Assembly (NCBI GenBank): GCA_019449635.1
Contig: JAGRPI010000024.1
Location: 1 to 60,200, forward strand
DNA: 60,200 nucleotides
From: Candidatus Ferrigenium bremense
Lineage (GTDB): Bacteria > Pseudomonadota > Gammaproteobacteria > Burkholderiales > Gallionellaceae
Reading direction: 5' to 3'
The position numbers and the translations under genes are program-made. Each line of letters opens with the position of its first letter. Within the stretch, counting starts at the first letter, position 1. The notes beneath the pieces were generated by a model. The model worked only from the letters and a program-made list of their open reading frames with translations, did no database searches and was not told where the DNA came from. Positions 1-8,855 of this stretch are shown here, piece after piece.

Positions 1-855
1 ATCGACGGCGGGCTGGGGCTCAACGTCATTGCCGGTACCCAATACAACGACACCATCGACCTGTCCGGCACCGAGCTGGTGAACATCGCGAACATCGACG
101 GCGGGGTGGGCAACGACGTCATCACCGGCAGCGCGGGCAACGACCTCTTGTTCGGTGCAGATGGAAACGATGTCCTGCACGACAATAGCGGGAACAATCT
201 GCTGGATGGCGGTTTGGGTAACGACATGTTGACGGGCAATGCCGGAAACGAGTTCTTCGTGGGTGGCGCCGGGAGTGACACGATCAGCACAGGAAACGGT
301 GCCGATATCATCGCCTTCAACCGGGGCGATGGACAGGATACCGTCAATGGCGGCATCGGCACCGACAACACCATCACCTTGGGCGGCGGCATCCAGTATT
401 CCGACCTGGCACTATCCAAATCAGGCAATGACCTGATCCTGGAGGTCGGCAATGGCGATCAGATCAACCTCAAGAACTGGTATGCCGCTACGGACAACTA
501 CAAGAGCGTGCTCAATCTGCAAATGGTGGCTGATGCCGTGGCCGGATTCGATCGCGCTTCAGCCGATCCGTTGTTGAACAAGTCGATTCAGGATTTCGAC
601 TTCACCGCCATCGTCGATGCTTTTGATCAGGCGCGCGGCAGCAACGCCAACTTCGCACACTGGAGCGCCACCAGCAGTCTGCTGGCAGCGCATCTGTCAG
701 CAAGCGACGGCGAAGCGCTGGGCGGCGATCTGGCTTACCAATACGGCAAGAACGGCTCCTTCGCGGGCGTCAGCCAGACAGTGGCACAGGAAGTCATCAA
801 TGCCGCGCAGTTCGGCAGCCAGGCGCAGACATTGAAGACGTTCGTGGGGTTGTAG
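1..855 (+). CDS. RTX-type calcium-binding protein, C-terminal fragment (5' end outside window)
   Basis: The frame is open from base 1, so the gene starts upstream. The visible part begins with nonapeptide repeats of the GGxGxDxxx type (GGVGNDVIT, GGLGNDMLT, GGAGSDTIS), which bind calcium and form a beta-roll in proteins secreted by type I systems. After the repeats comes a segment of the haemolysin-type calcium-binding related kind (GNDLILEV, INLKNWY), then a helical C-terminus that probably carries the uncleaved secretion signal. The catalytic or adhesive part lies outside the window, so no specific function can be given. No type I export genes are visible downstream. Confidence 0.85.
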   Translation: MDGGLGLNVIAGTQYNDTIDLSGTELVNIANIDGGVGNDVITGSAGNDLLFGADGNDVLHDNSGNNLLDGGLGNDMLTGNAGNEFFVGGAGSDTISTGNGADIIAFNRGDGQDTVNGGIGTDNTITLGGGIQYSDLALSKSGNDLILEVGNGDQINLKNWYAATDNYKSVLNLQMVADAVAGFDRASADPLLNKSIQDFDFTAIVDAFDQARGSNANFAHWSATSSLLAAHLSASDGEALGGDLAYQYGKNGSFAGVSQTVAQEVINAAQFGSQAQTLKTFVGL

Positions 856-939
856 GAGGGTGCTCATGCAGGTGCTGGTGACGATATACTGCAAACGGCG
901 CGTTTCTTTTAATGCTTCAGGATGTTATAGAGAGATCAT

Positions 940-2658
940 ATGGAATTGGAAGAGCGGATAGCTCAGATTGAAGACCGCTTGGCGAAAATAGAAAGATTCA
1001 TAAGATCAACGGCCACGCAACCAGTTGCATCCGCCAAGACCCAAGCGGCAGTTGTCTCGGCCGTTGCCGACACCAAAGCTCGAACGGCGGCAATTCCAGT
1101 CGCAGCAAGCATCGGCACACCTGATGGGACGCCGCCAATAGCCGTCGAAGCAGCGGCAAGTCGTCATGAAAAGGCCTCACCGGTCACCACCATCCTTGGA
1201 TGGGCGGGCGCAACCGCACTTGTCTTGGCCTCGATATATCTGGTGGTACTTGCTATCGATGCGGGATGGTTGACGCCGGTTCGCCAACTGATGTTGGCCA
1301 TGCTGGGTGGTTTCGTTTGTATCGGTATCGGATTATTGCTGCGCAATAAAGACATGCATTATGCAAGCCTGTTACCTGCTGGCGGCATCGTGATCCTGTT
1401 CCTGTCGATGTATGGTGCACATAACTACTACCACCTGATAGGCACGACCTTCGCGACGAGCGGTATCATCGTGATCTGCCTGTTTTCACTGTGGCTGAAC
1501 CGCCTGTTCCTAAGTGAACTGTATGCGTTGTTCGCCGTCGTCGGGTCATACACCGCACCGGTTTTGTTGGGGGGCAGCAGTTACTCCATCGCAGATTTGA
1601 TCGTCTATTTTGCATGCTGGAGCATATTGTTTTCCATCTTCTCGATTTGGACGGGCAAGCGCAACGTATACATCCTCGCCATGTATCTGGCACTGGTCAT
1701 ATTCGATTTGAAGTGGAATGACTCCATCCCGGATACATGGATCGAAGCTCTGGTTTTTCAGACGGTTCATTTCTTGATATTCGTCGTTGCCGCATCGGTG
1801 TTCAGCATCCGTATTGCACCGATGTCACAAGAGTCAGCCGTCAGGCACATCCCGGCGCTGGCGCTTTTCTATTTTGTCCAATACCACATCCTGGTTAAGC
1901 ATGTCCCGGGGCTGGCTCCCTGGATAGCCATTGCCAGTGCGGCAGTTTTGCTGGCGAGTTATTTCGTGGTTTATCGGGCGCTCGCGGAGAATCTTGCAGG
2001 CGGACGGATGCTGCTCAGCTCCTATGTCGCGCTGGTTCTGGTCCACGCCGGCTATATCGAGTCGGTGCCGGCGCATTGGGCGCCATGGGTAGGTCTGGTG
2101 GTCATCCCGGCCGTTGGCGCTTATGCTGTCTTGCGACGTGACATGAAGGCACCCGGCACCCCGTTGTGGGTCGCCGTGGCCCTGATATTCATCGCGAATT
2201 ATTTCAAGCTTTTCCCGGGCTATTCAATGTTGTCGGCCACCCAAGAGGTTCCGGCGCATGACCTGCTGGCACTCTTCTATGCTGCAGAACTTTACCTTGC
2301 CTATTATTTCTCTCGAAAAACCGCAGAGATGAAAGATATCGGGGTGATCGCCCTGTATGCCGGCCACGTCGCGATCATGGCCTGGGCGATGCAGATCTTT
2401 GATAGCCGCTTTATCGTATCGCTGATCTGGGGAGTGCTCGCCCTGGGTTGCCTGCTTCTTTCACTGCAAAGGCGCGATAAGATTCTCGGGCAATCCTCGC
2501 TGCTGGTCTTTTCCGCTTCCGCACTCAAAGCGCTGTTATATGACATCGCTCTGGCTGCGCCACTCATACGCATAGGGAGCCTATTGGTGCTCGGGGTGAG
2601 CTTGTACCTTGGGGGTTGGTTATACAAAAAAGTCAGTAGCCTGGAAGGCCATGATTGA
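940..2658 (+). CDS. DUF2339 family polytopic membrane protein
   Basis: 572 residues. The N-terminus is a short charged coiled coil (MELEERIAQIEDRLAKIE), then an Ala/Pro-rich linker to about residue 75, then roughly fourteen or more hydrophobic segments that run to the C-terminus. A coil, a linker and a long multi-pass membrane region are characteristic of DUF2339. The family is widespread in proteobacteria and its biochemical role is not known to me. It is followed after 82 bases by the lipid cluster on the same strand and may or may not share its transcript. Confidence 0.75.
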   Translation: MELEERIAQIEDRLAKIERFIRSTATQPVASAKTQAAVVSAVADTKARTAAIPVAASIGTPDGTPPIAVEAAASRHEKASPVTTILGWAGATALVLASIYLVVLAIDAGWLTPVRQLMLAMLGGFVCIGIGLLLRNKDMHYASLLPAGGIVILFLSMYGAHNYYHLIGTTFATSGIIVICLFSLWLNRLFLSELYALFAVVGSYTAPVLLGGSSYSIADLIVYFACWSILFSIFSIWTGKRNVYILAMYLALVIFDLKWNDSIPDTWIEALVFQTVHFLIFVVAASVFSIRIAPMSQESAVRHIPALALFYFVQYHILVKHVPGLAPWIAIASAAVLLASYFVVYRALAENLAGGRMLLSSYVALVLVHAGYIESVPAHWAPWVGLVVIPAVGAYAVLRRDMKAPGTPLWVAVALIFIANYFKLFPGYSMLSATQEVPAHDLLALFYAAELYLAYYFSRKTAEMKDIGVIALYAGHVAIMAWAMQIFDSRFIVSLIWGVLALGCLLLSLQRRDKILGQSSLLVFSASALKALLYDIALAAPLIRIGSLLVLGVSLYLGGWLYKKVSSLEGHD

Positions 2659-2740
2659 CGATGAGAGCATCGCCAAGAACCTTGCAGTGCATGCTGATTG
2701 CGTTAGAACAATATTTGAAGAGCAATAAAGAAGGGAAGCC

Positions 2741-4861
2741 ATGTTGAAAACACTGCTGCGCCTGCTTTGCAGGATGCTGTTTCGCGTTGAGATCCACGGT
2801 ACCGCCAACCTGCCGGAAACCCGCAAGCTACTGGCCATCGCCAACCACGAATCCTTTCTGGATGGCCTGCTGATAGGTCTGTTCCTGCCGTTCCGGGCGA
2901 CCTTCCTGGTGCATACCACGGTGCTCGACAATCCGGTTTTTCGCCTGCTTCTTTCCCGTGTGCCGCATCTGGCGGTGGACCCAACCAGCCCGCTGGCGAT
3001 GAAAAAAGTCATCAAACTGCTGGAAGCGGGGGAGTCCGTGGTGATCTTTCCGGAAGGGCGCATTACGATGACCGGCAGCCTGATGAAGGTGTACGAAGGT
3101 CCGGGGTTCGTTGCCGCCAGGACCGGCGCCACTATCCTTCCGGTACGGCTGGACGGCGCAGCGCGTTCCTACTTCAGCCGCTTGTCCGGCGACCATCCGC
3201 GCAGCATTTTCCCCAAGATCACCATCTCCATCCTGCCCACCACGTCCATCGCCATGCCGGATGCACCCAGCGCCAAACTGCGCCGCCGCATGGCGGGAGA
3301 TGCGATGCGCCGCGTAATGCAGGAAATGCTGTTTGCCTCGCACCCGGTGAAAACGCTGTTCAGCGCCTTGCTCGACGCCGTCAGAATCCATGGCCGCGGG
3401 GCACGTCTCATGGAAGACATGCAGCAGGTGGAGGAGACCTACGGTCAACTCTTGAAAAAGATCCTGGCACTGGGCCGCTTGGCCGGCAAGATCAGTGTTC
3501 CAGGTGAAAACCTGGGGGTTTTGTTGCCCAACGTCACCAGTACCATTTGTCTGATTTTTGGCATGAGCGCCATGCGGCGTGTGCCTGCCATGCTCAACTA
3601 CACGGCAGGCACCGCCGGTTTGCAGAATGCCTGCATCGCGGCCGGAGTGCGCACCATCGTCACGTCGCGCCAGTTTGTGGAGGCCGCCAAGCTGGCTCCC
3701 GTCCTGGCAAACCTGCAGAACGTCCAGATCGTCTATCTGGAGGACCTGCGCGCGCAGTTCGGTCCATGGGACAAGCTCTGGCTCCTGGGCTTTGCGCGTT
3801 GGATGCCTGCCTCGGCCGTGCCGTCAGTTCAGCCAGACGACCCTGCCGTGGTGCTGTTCACCTCCGGTTCGGAAGGCAAGCCCAAAGGCGTGGTGCATAC
3901 GCATCGTGGCCTGCTGTCCAACATCGCGCAGGTCCGGTCTGTGATCGACTTCTCGCCGACGGACAAATTCATGATCACGCTGCCGCTGTTCCATGCCTTT
4001 GGGTTCACGTGTGGCGGCATCATGCCGCTGGTGACGGGTTCAAAAATCTTTATATATCCTTCGCCATTACACTACCGCATCATCCCGGAGATCATCTACG
4101 ACCGTGGCTGCACCGTGCTGTTCGGCACCAGCACCTTTCTCGGTAACTATGCCAGATTCGCCAACCCCTACGACTTCTACAAGCTGCGCTACGTCGTGGC
4201 CGGAGCGGAAAAACTCAATGAAGAAGTGCGTAAGACCTGGATGGATAAATTCGGCATCCGCATTCTGGAAGGCTATGGCGCCACCGAATGCGCCCCGGTG
4301 CTGGCCGTGAACACGCCCATGGCTTGCCGCGCCGGCACCGTAGGCCCGCTGTTGCCGGGTCTGGAATTCAGGCTGGAGACGGTGCCCGGCATTTCCCAAG
4401 GCGGCCTGCTCAGTGTGCGTGGCCCCAACGTGATGCAGGGCTATTACCTGTTTGATAATCCCGGCGTGCTGAAGCCGCCAATGGACGGCTGGTACAGCAC
4501 GGGTGATGTGGTCGAGATCGATGCCGATGGTTTCGTACGCATCCTGGGTCGCGTCAAACGCTTCGCCAAGGTTGCCGGAGAAATGGTGTCACTGGAAGTA
4601 GTGGAGCAGATCGCCAATCTTGCGTCGCCCGCCTGCCAACACGCTGCGACGACGCAAGTCGATCCTCAGCGTGGCGAGAACATCCTGCTGTTTACCACTG
4701 ATGGCGCCCTTGGCCGCGACGCGCTGCTGGCTGCCGCGCGGGAGCTTGGCAGCCCTGAACTGGCCATCGCGCGCAAGATCGTGCAGGTGGCCGAACTGCC
4801 GCTGCTGGGTACCGGCAAGACCGATTACCTGACGCTGAAACAGATGGCGGAAACTGCCTGA
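2741..4861 (+). CDS. aas: bifunctional 2-acylglycerophosphoethanolamine acyltransferase / acyl-ACP synthetase
   Basis: 706 residues, close to the 719 of E. coli Aas. The N-terminal PlsC-type acyltransferase domain has the HxxxxD motif (H36, D41 in NHESFLD) and the FPEGR motif near residue 105. The rest is an AMP-forming adenylation domain with the P-loop-like FTSGSEGKPKG, the GYGATE motif and a YSTGD motif. Known family role: re-acylation of lysophospholipids at the inner membrane using fatty acid activated on acyl carrier protein. Its stop codon overlaps the next start (TGATG), and lplT, the lysophospholipid flippase that supplies its substrate, is two genes on. This is the same partnership seen in E. 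coli, where the two are adjacent. Confidence 0.88.
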   Translation: MLKTLLRLLCRMLFRVEIHGTANLPETRKLLAIANHESFLDGLLIGLFLPFRATFLVHTTVLDNPVFRLLLSRVPHLAVDPTSPLAMKKVIKLLEAGESVVIFPEGRITMTGSLMKVYEGPGFVAARTGATILPVRLDGAARSYFSRLSGDHPRSIFPKITISILPTTSIAMPDAPSAKLRRRMAGDAMRRVMQEMLFASHPVKTLFSALLDAVRIHGRGARLMEDMQQVEETYGQLLKKILALGRLAGKISVPGENLGVLLPNVTSTICLIFGMSAMRRVPAMLNYTAGTAGLQNACIAAGVRTIVTSRQFVEAAKLAPVLANLQNVQIVYLEDLRAQFGPWDKLWLLGFARWMPASAVPSVQPDDPAVVLFTSGSEGKPKGVVHTHRGLLSNIAQVRSVIDFSPTDKFMITLPLFHAFGFTCGGIMPLVTGSKIFIYPSPLHYRIIPEIIYDRGCTVLFGTSTFLGNYARFANPYDFYKLRYVVAGAEKLNEEVRKTWMDKFGIRILEGYGATECAPVLAVNTPMACRAGTVGPLLPGLEFRLETVPGISQGGLLSVRGPNVMQGYYLFDNPGVLKPPMDGWYSTGDVVEIDADGFVRILGRVKRFAKVAGEMVSLEVVEQIANLASPACQHAATTQVDPQRGENILLFTTDGALGRDALLAAARELGSPELAIARKIVQVAELPLLGTGKTDYLTLKQMAETA

Positions 4862-4971
4862 TGAACCGCCGCCAATTTCTGCGCTCTCTGGGCGCATTCG
4901 GACTCGCCGCTGGCGGTTTACTCCTCTCCATATTCGAAACACGACGATTCTTCGACAGGAGCCATGTATGA
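4861..4971 (+). CDS. 36-residue Tat-signal-like peptide gene between aas and lplT
   Basis: The reading frame starts in a TGATG overlap with the aas stop and ends in an ATGA overlap with the lplT start. Both junctions are the arrangement expected for translational coupling. The product has a twin-arginine motif (NRRQFLRSLG) followed by a hydrophobic stretch (FGLAAGGLLLSI) and a short charged tail ending RSHV. It looks like a Tat signal or single-span membrane peptide with no mature domain. The lplT ribosome-binding site (AGGAG) lies inside it. It could be a real micropeptide or a coupling leader. The coding status is inferred from context and composition only. Confidence 0.55.
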   Translation: MNRRQFLRSLGAFGLAAGGLLLSIFETRRFFDRSHV

Positions 4972-6167
4972 CTTCCCCCCAAATTAATGGCAGCCTGCTT
5001 TCCCGCGGAATGGTTGCAGTGCTGGTCGCGCAATTCCTTTCCGCGCTGGCGGATAACGCTCTGCTGTTTGCGTCCATTGCGCTGCTGAAGTCGCAGCATG
5101 CGCCGGAATGGCAGATGCCTCTTCTGCAGGAGGCCTTCGTCGTCGCCTTCATCATACTGGCGCCCTTTGTCGGGCCGTTCGCGGACGCCATCCCCAAAGG
5201 CCGCGCCATGCTGTTCGCCAATGGCATGAAGTTATTGGGTGCCGCCGCCATGCTGTTTGGCGTACACCCGTTGCTCGCCTACAACCTTGTCGGCATCGGC
5301 GCAGCAGCCTATTCACCTGCGAAATATGGCATCTTGAGCGAACTGGTGGGGGCAGACAAGCTGGTCAAGGCCAATAGCCTGATGGAAGGTTCGACCATTG
5401 TCGCCATCCTTCTGGGCGCGGTAATGGGCGGCCTGCTTGCAGATTGGTCGGTGCAAGGTGCGCTGGCAGCAATCGTTGTCTGTTATTTATTGGCTGCGTT
5501 CTCCAATCTGCTGATTCCGCGCCTGCCTGCAGCTCACCCGGTACGACAGCTTTCTCCAGTAGCCTTGGTGAAAGATTTCGGTGTGGCCATGCGCACGCTC
5601 CTGCGTAACCGCGACGCACGCTTCTCCCTGTTGGGCACCAGTGTGTTCTGGGGTGCCGGCAGCACGCTACGCTTCTTGCTGGTGGCATGGGTACCGGTGG
5701 CTTTGCTGATCGCAAACAACCATACCCCGGCCACCCTGAGCGGCGTGGTCGCGATCGGCATTGCTTTCGGCGCGGCGGCGGCGGCAAAATTGGTCACGCT
5801 CGACAGCGTCAACCGTGCGCTTCCCTCCGGTATCGCCATCGGCTTGCTAATCATGATATTTGCCCAGGTCACTTCCATGCCAACGGCCGTCATCATGCTC
5901 GTGCTCATCGGCGCATGCGGCGGTTTTTACGTCGTGCCGCTCAATGCGCTGTTGCAGGAACGCGGCCACGAAACGGTGGGGGCGGGTCACGCCATTGCAG
6001 TGCAGAATTTCTTTGAGAATCTGAGCATGCTGCTGATGGTCGGATTTTACGTTCTGATGACCAAAGCCGGCATTTCGGTGGTCGCGGCGGCAACTGGGTT
6101 TGGTGCATTGGTGCTGACCGGCATTGCGCTATTGGCGTGGTGGCGAGTGAGCAAGAATCCCGCTTGA
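4968..6167 (+). CDS. lplT: lysophospholipid transporter LplT (MFS)
   Basis: 399 residues with about twelve hydrophobic segments. Stretches match E. coli LplT closely, including AQFLSAL.DNALLFAS near the start, GAAAYSPAKYGIL, GTSVFWGAGSTLRFLL and VPLNALLQERG. Known role: flipping lysophosphatidylethanolamine and lysophosphatidylglycerol across the inner membrane so that Aas can re-acylate them. The start ATG at 4968 has AGGAG about six bases upstream and overlaps the stop of the small upstream ORF. In E. coli the two proteins are neighbours in the same operon, which agrees with this placement. Confidence 0.93.
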   Translation: MTSPQINGSLLSRGMVAVLVAQFLSALADNALLFASIALLKSQHAPEWQMPLLQEAFVVAFIILAPFVGPFADAIPKGRAMLFANGMKLLGAAAMLFGVHPLLAYNLVGIGAAAYSPAKYGILSELVGADKLVKANSLMEGSTIVAILLGAVMGGLLADWSVQGALAAIVVCYLLAAFSNLLIPRLPAAHPVRQLSPVALVKDFGVAMRTLLRNRDARFSLLGTSVFWGAGSTLRFLLVAWVPVALLIANNHTPATLSGVVAIGIAFGAAAAAKLVTLDSVNRALPSGIAIGLLIMIFAQVTSMPTAVIMLVLIGACGGFYVVPLNALLQERGHETVGAGHAIAVQNFFENLSMLLMVGFYVLMTKAGISVVAAATGFGALVLTGIALLAWWRVSKNPA

Positions 6168-6182
6168 TCCGGAGAGATGTTC

Positions 6183-6803
6183 ATGAGGCGATCGGTACCG
6201 CTAGGCCTGACGGATATTCAGAGCATATCAAGCATCCCCTATGAAGAGGCGCGTGACATGATCCGCACCGGCGACCTGTTGTTGTGTTCTGGTTCCAAAC
6301 CCGTTTCGCGCCTGATCCAGACCGCCACCCGATCTCCATACAGCCATGTTGCGCTGGTGGTGCGAATGCTGTCCATCAACCGCCTGCTTCTGCTGGAAGC
6401 TGAATGGCCCTACGGTGTGCGTGTTGTGCCTTTGAGTAGCTACTTCAATGACTGGAACGGCAACGGCAAGCCTTATTCTGGAAATTTGCTGGTGGCACGT
6501 CACGCAGCACTTGATGGCAACAACGAGGATGCCATGGCGCTGTTTCTGTCGGAACTGGTGGACATTCTGGGAAGACCATATAGCCTGCGTCGGGCTCTTC
6601 GGATCGGCTTGCGCGAAGTTGCCGCGCTGGTCGGCTTGCGTTTTCGCGAGCTTCGGCTGAAGAAAGCGACGGTCTGTTCCGAGTATATCTATCACGCCTA
6701 TTCGCGTCTCGGCATCCATCTTCCGTGGAACCCCAAGGGGTATATTCTGCCGATGGACATTGCCAGCCATCAGGATCTTTCGCTGGTATGCCGTATTCTG
6801 TGA
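6183..6803 (+). CDS. permuted NlpC/P60 (YiiX/YebB-like) papain-fold protein
   Basis: About 206 residues. The start ATG at 6183 is preferred over 6177 because GGAGAG lies six bases before it. The order of catalytic-type residues is permuted: a His in SPYSHVALVV comes first and a Cys in TVCSEYIYHAY later, as in the circularly permuted NlpC/P60 superfamily. Members include amidases, lipid-acting (LRAT-like) enzymes and peptidases, so the substrate cannot be assigned. Its place inside a phospholipid gene cluster makes a lipid substrate a reasonable inference. It lies 15 bases after lplT and overlaps the start of the next gene. Confidence 0.7.
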   Translation: MRRSVPLGLTDIQSISSIPYEEARDMIRTGDLLLCSGSKPVSRLIQTATRSPYSHVALVVRMLSINRLLLLEAEWPYGVRVVPLSSYFNDWNGNGKPYSGNLLVARHAALDGNNEDAMALFLSELVDILGRPYSLRRALRIGLREVAALVGLRFRELRLKKATVCSEYIYHAYSRLGIHLPWNPKGYILPMDIASHQDLSLVCRIL

Positions 6804-7996
6804 GCCGACACCGAGCAAGCCGAGCGGTGTGGCGAATTATCGGCCGCCTCGCCTTCAATCGCATCACAGTGGTGGGGCGTGAGCGTCTGCCACTGGCTGG
6901 CGCGGTGCTCTATGTGGCAACCCATCGCAATGGGGCGCTGGATGCGGCGCCATATACCCTGGTCGTGCCGGATGCCCTCCCCATGGTCTCTGCCCAGTTG
7001 CATCGAACCCCACTGGGGCGCTTCCTGTTTCAGGGTATCCCAGTTGCACGCGCCAAGGATCGCGATCGTGGCATGGCAGCAGATAACATGCAGGCCATCG
7101 AGCGTTGCATCGGTTTGCTACAAGGCGGCGGTCAGCTGCTCGTCATGCCAGAGGGAACCAGCACGCTAGACTTCAAACATTTGCCCTTTCAGCGCGGCGC
7201 GGCAAGAATCGCCCATGCCGCCATCAACGCAGGGGTCGCGCTGACCATAGTGCCACTCGGTGTCCATTACGAAGATCCCACCGTCTGGCAAAGCCGGGTA
7301 GAGGTGCTGGTCGGGGATCCTGTGCAGCCCCGCCCCGGTGATGACGTCGCGTCTATCCATCGGCTCGTTACGCAGGGGCTGGAAGCGGTCGGCGCCAGCT
7401 TCCCCAGTAGCGATGCCCAGCGCAATGCCGAAACTCTGGCTTACGCCTCTACTCTGGGCACGGATGCCTCCTATGCTTTATCACTGAAACATTTCGAACG
7501 GGCCATGCCGGAAAACCTTGCCGAAATCATTCAGCCACTGGCGTCGATCGCCCGGAAGGAGCGCTTGTGCCTGCACCAAGGCGTGCCGCTGGTACCAGTT
7601 TTACCGTGGCCGCTGTATGCACTCTACTGGCTAGTCTTGGCGCCACCGGTGGTCGGATTCTGCCTGTTCAATGCGCCGGTACTCGCCGCCGGATTTGTCG
7701 CCAGCCGGAAACTGCCTGATGCGCCCAATGTCGTCGCCTTCTGGCGCATGGCAGCAGGGTTGCCGGTGGGGGTGGTATGGGCTGCGTTATCCAGCACGGC
7801 TTTTGCCCTTGTTTACGGACTGGGGGGATTTGCCATCTATTGGTGCGCAACAATAGCCGGAATTGGCGCTTGGTATCGCTTCCGAAAATTGACTGTTGCT
7901 CTCTGCAACGGATTGTTTCACGCCGGTTCCATCCCTGCATTGTTGCATGCCTACCGGGAATTGAAGGATCGAATGCCGCATGGTCGAACTGTTTGA
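6788..7996 (+). CDS. PlsC-like 1-acyl-glycerol-3-phosphate acyltransferase family membrane protein
   Basis: 402 residues from ATG 6788, which overlaps the upstream gene by 16 bases. An acyltransferase domain occupies the N-terminal half. It has THRNGALDA, an H-x5-D rather than the commoner H-x4-D spacing, as found in some eukaryote-like acyltransferases, and the motif MPEGTST. The C-terminal part holds three or four hydrophobic segments from about residue 275. The expected reaction is acyl transfer to a lysophospholipid or glycerol phosphate at the membrane. Which acceptor it uses cannot be read from sequence. Spacing and overlap place it in one operon with aas and lplT. Confidence 0.75.
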   Translation: MPYSVSRHRASRAVWRIIGRLAFNRITVVGRERLPLAGAVLYVATHRNGALDAAPYTLVVPDALPMVSAQLHRTPLGRFLFQGIPVARAKDRDRGMAADNMQAIERCIGLLQGGGQLLVMPEGTSTLDFKHLPFQRGAARIAHAAINAGVALTIVPLGVHYEDPTVWQSRVEVLVGDPVQPRPGDDVASIHRLVTQGLEAVGASFPSSDAQRNAETLAYASTLGTDASYALSLKHFERAMPENLAEIIQPLASIARKERLCLHQGVPLVPVLPWPLYALYWLVLAPPVVGFCLFNAPVLAAGFVASRKLPDAPNVVAFWRMAAGLPVGVVWAALSSTAFALVYGLGGFAIYWCATIAGIGAWYRFRKLTVALCNGLFHAGSIPALLHAYRELKDRMPHGRTV

Positions 7997-8855
7997 ATTG
8001 CCGCTACGCTATTTCAGCGCCTATGTCGCCGCCATTGCAGGCGCCAATGCCCTGCGCATGACTGTCTGGGCCTTGCTTTTCTGTGCCATGCTGGCCGTAA
8101 TGGCCTGGCTCGCCAGACGCCATTCTCGTCGCCCAGGCTGGGGCCGGCTTGCTGCTGTGTGCGCGTTTCTTGCGGTAGGGATGAATGTGTCATACCAATC
8201 CATGGCAGGTGCAATCCCTGCGGTGCGCACGGTACGCTTTGACGCCGAACTGCTGGCGCTGGACCGCTGGTTGGTGGGAGAAACACCGGCGATATTGTTG
8301 GCGCGTCTGGCCACTCCGTGGCTGACCGAAATCATGAGCCTATGCTACATCTTCTTCATGCCCTTGCTTTTCCTAAGCCTGCTGCGCTATTTCTTCCGGC
8401 GTCGCGAACTACTGGGTGAGTTCTACGCGGGGCTGTTTACCGTTTATGGCTTGGGATTCTTCGGTTATCTGCTGGTCCCTGCGGCGGGACCCTGGCTTGC
8501 TTATCCCGAACAGTTTGACATCACGCTTTCCGGTGGGCCGATCACTGCGCTCAACCAGATGATGGTGGAGCAGGGTAGCAACCGGGTGGATGTCTGGCCC
8601 AGCCTGCATTGTTCAGTATCCACCTTCATCCTGGGCTTCGCCTGGCGTCACCACCGCAGCGAGTTTCATTATCTGTTGCTGCCAGTCGTCGGATTGTGGA
8701 TTTCCACCTTGTACCTGCACTACCACTATTTTATCGATGTGCTGAGCGGATTCGCCCTGGCTGGATTCGCCCTGTACGAATCCAGCCGCTATGCACGAAA
8801 TCATCTGACTCCCAATACCATAAACAAGGAAAACGACAATGCCAATGCTGCATGA
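7980..8855 (+). CDS. PAP2-like membrane phosphatase / inositolphosphotransferase-like protein
   Basis: 291 residues with about six membrane segments. The signature sits in the C-terminal third: WPSLHCSVST followed by YLHYHYFIDVLSG. It resembles the PSxH and HxxxD phosphatase motifs of the PAP2 superfamily, subgroup close to inositolphosphorylceramide synthases (PAP2_3). The likely reaction is removal or transfer of a phosphate-containing head group on a lipid at the outer face of the inner membrane. It overlaps the upstream acyltransferase gene by 17 bases and the downstream gene by 17 bases, so it is firmly inside the operon. Confidence 0.75.
   Translation: MVELFELPLRYFSAYVAAIAGANALRMTVWALLFCAMLAVMAWLARRHSRRPGWGRLAAVCAFLAVGMNVSYQSMAGAIPAVRTVRFDAELLALDRWLVGETPAILLARLATPWLTEIMSLCYIFFMPLLFLSLLRYFFRRRELLGEFYAGLFTVYGLGFFGYLLVPAAGPWLAYPEQFDITLSGGPITALNQMMVEQGSNRVDVWPSLHCSVSTFILGFAWRHHRSEFHYLLLPVVGLWISTLYLHYHYFIDVLSGFALAGFALYESSRYARNHLTPNTINKENDNANAA

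Noticed and set aside
2651..2728. 25-codon frame starting in the DUF2339 stop and ending before aas
   Set aside because: It has overlapping start and stop signals but no recognisable composition (neither signal nor membrane) and no clear ribosome-binding site of its own, so it was not listed as a gene.
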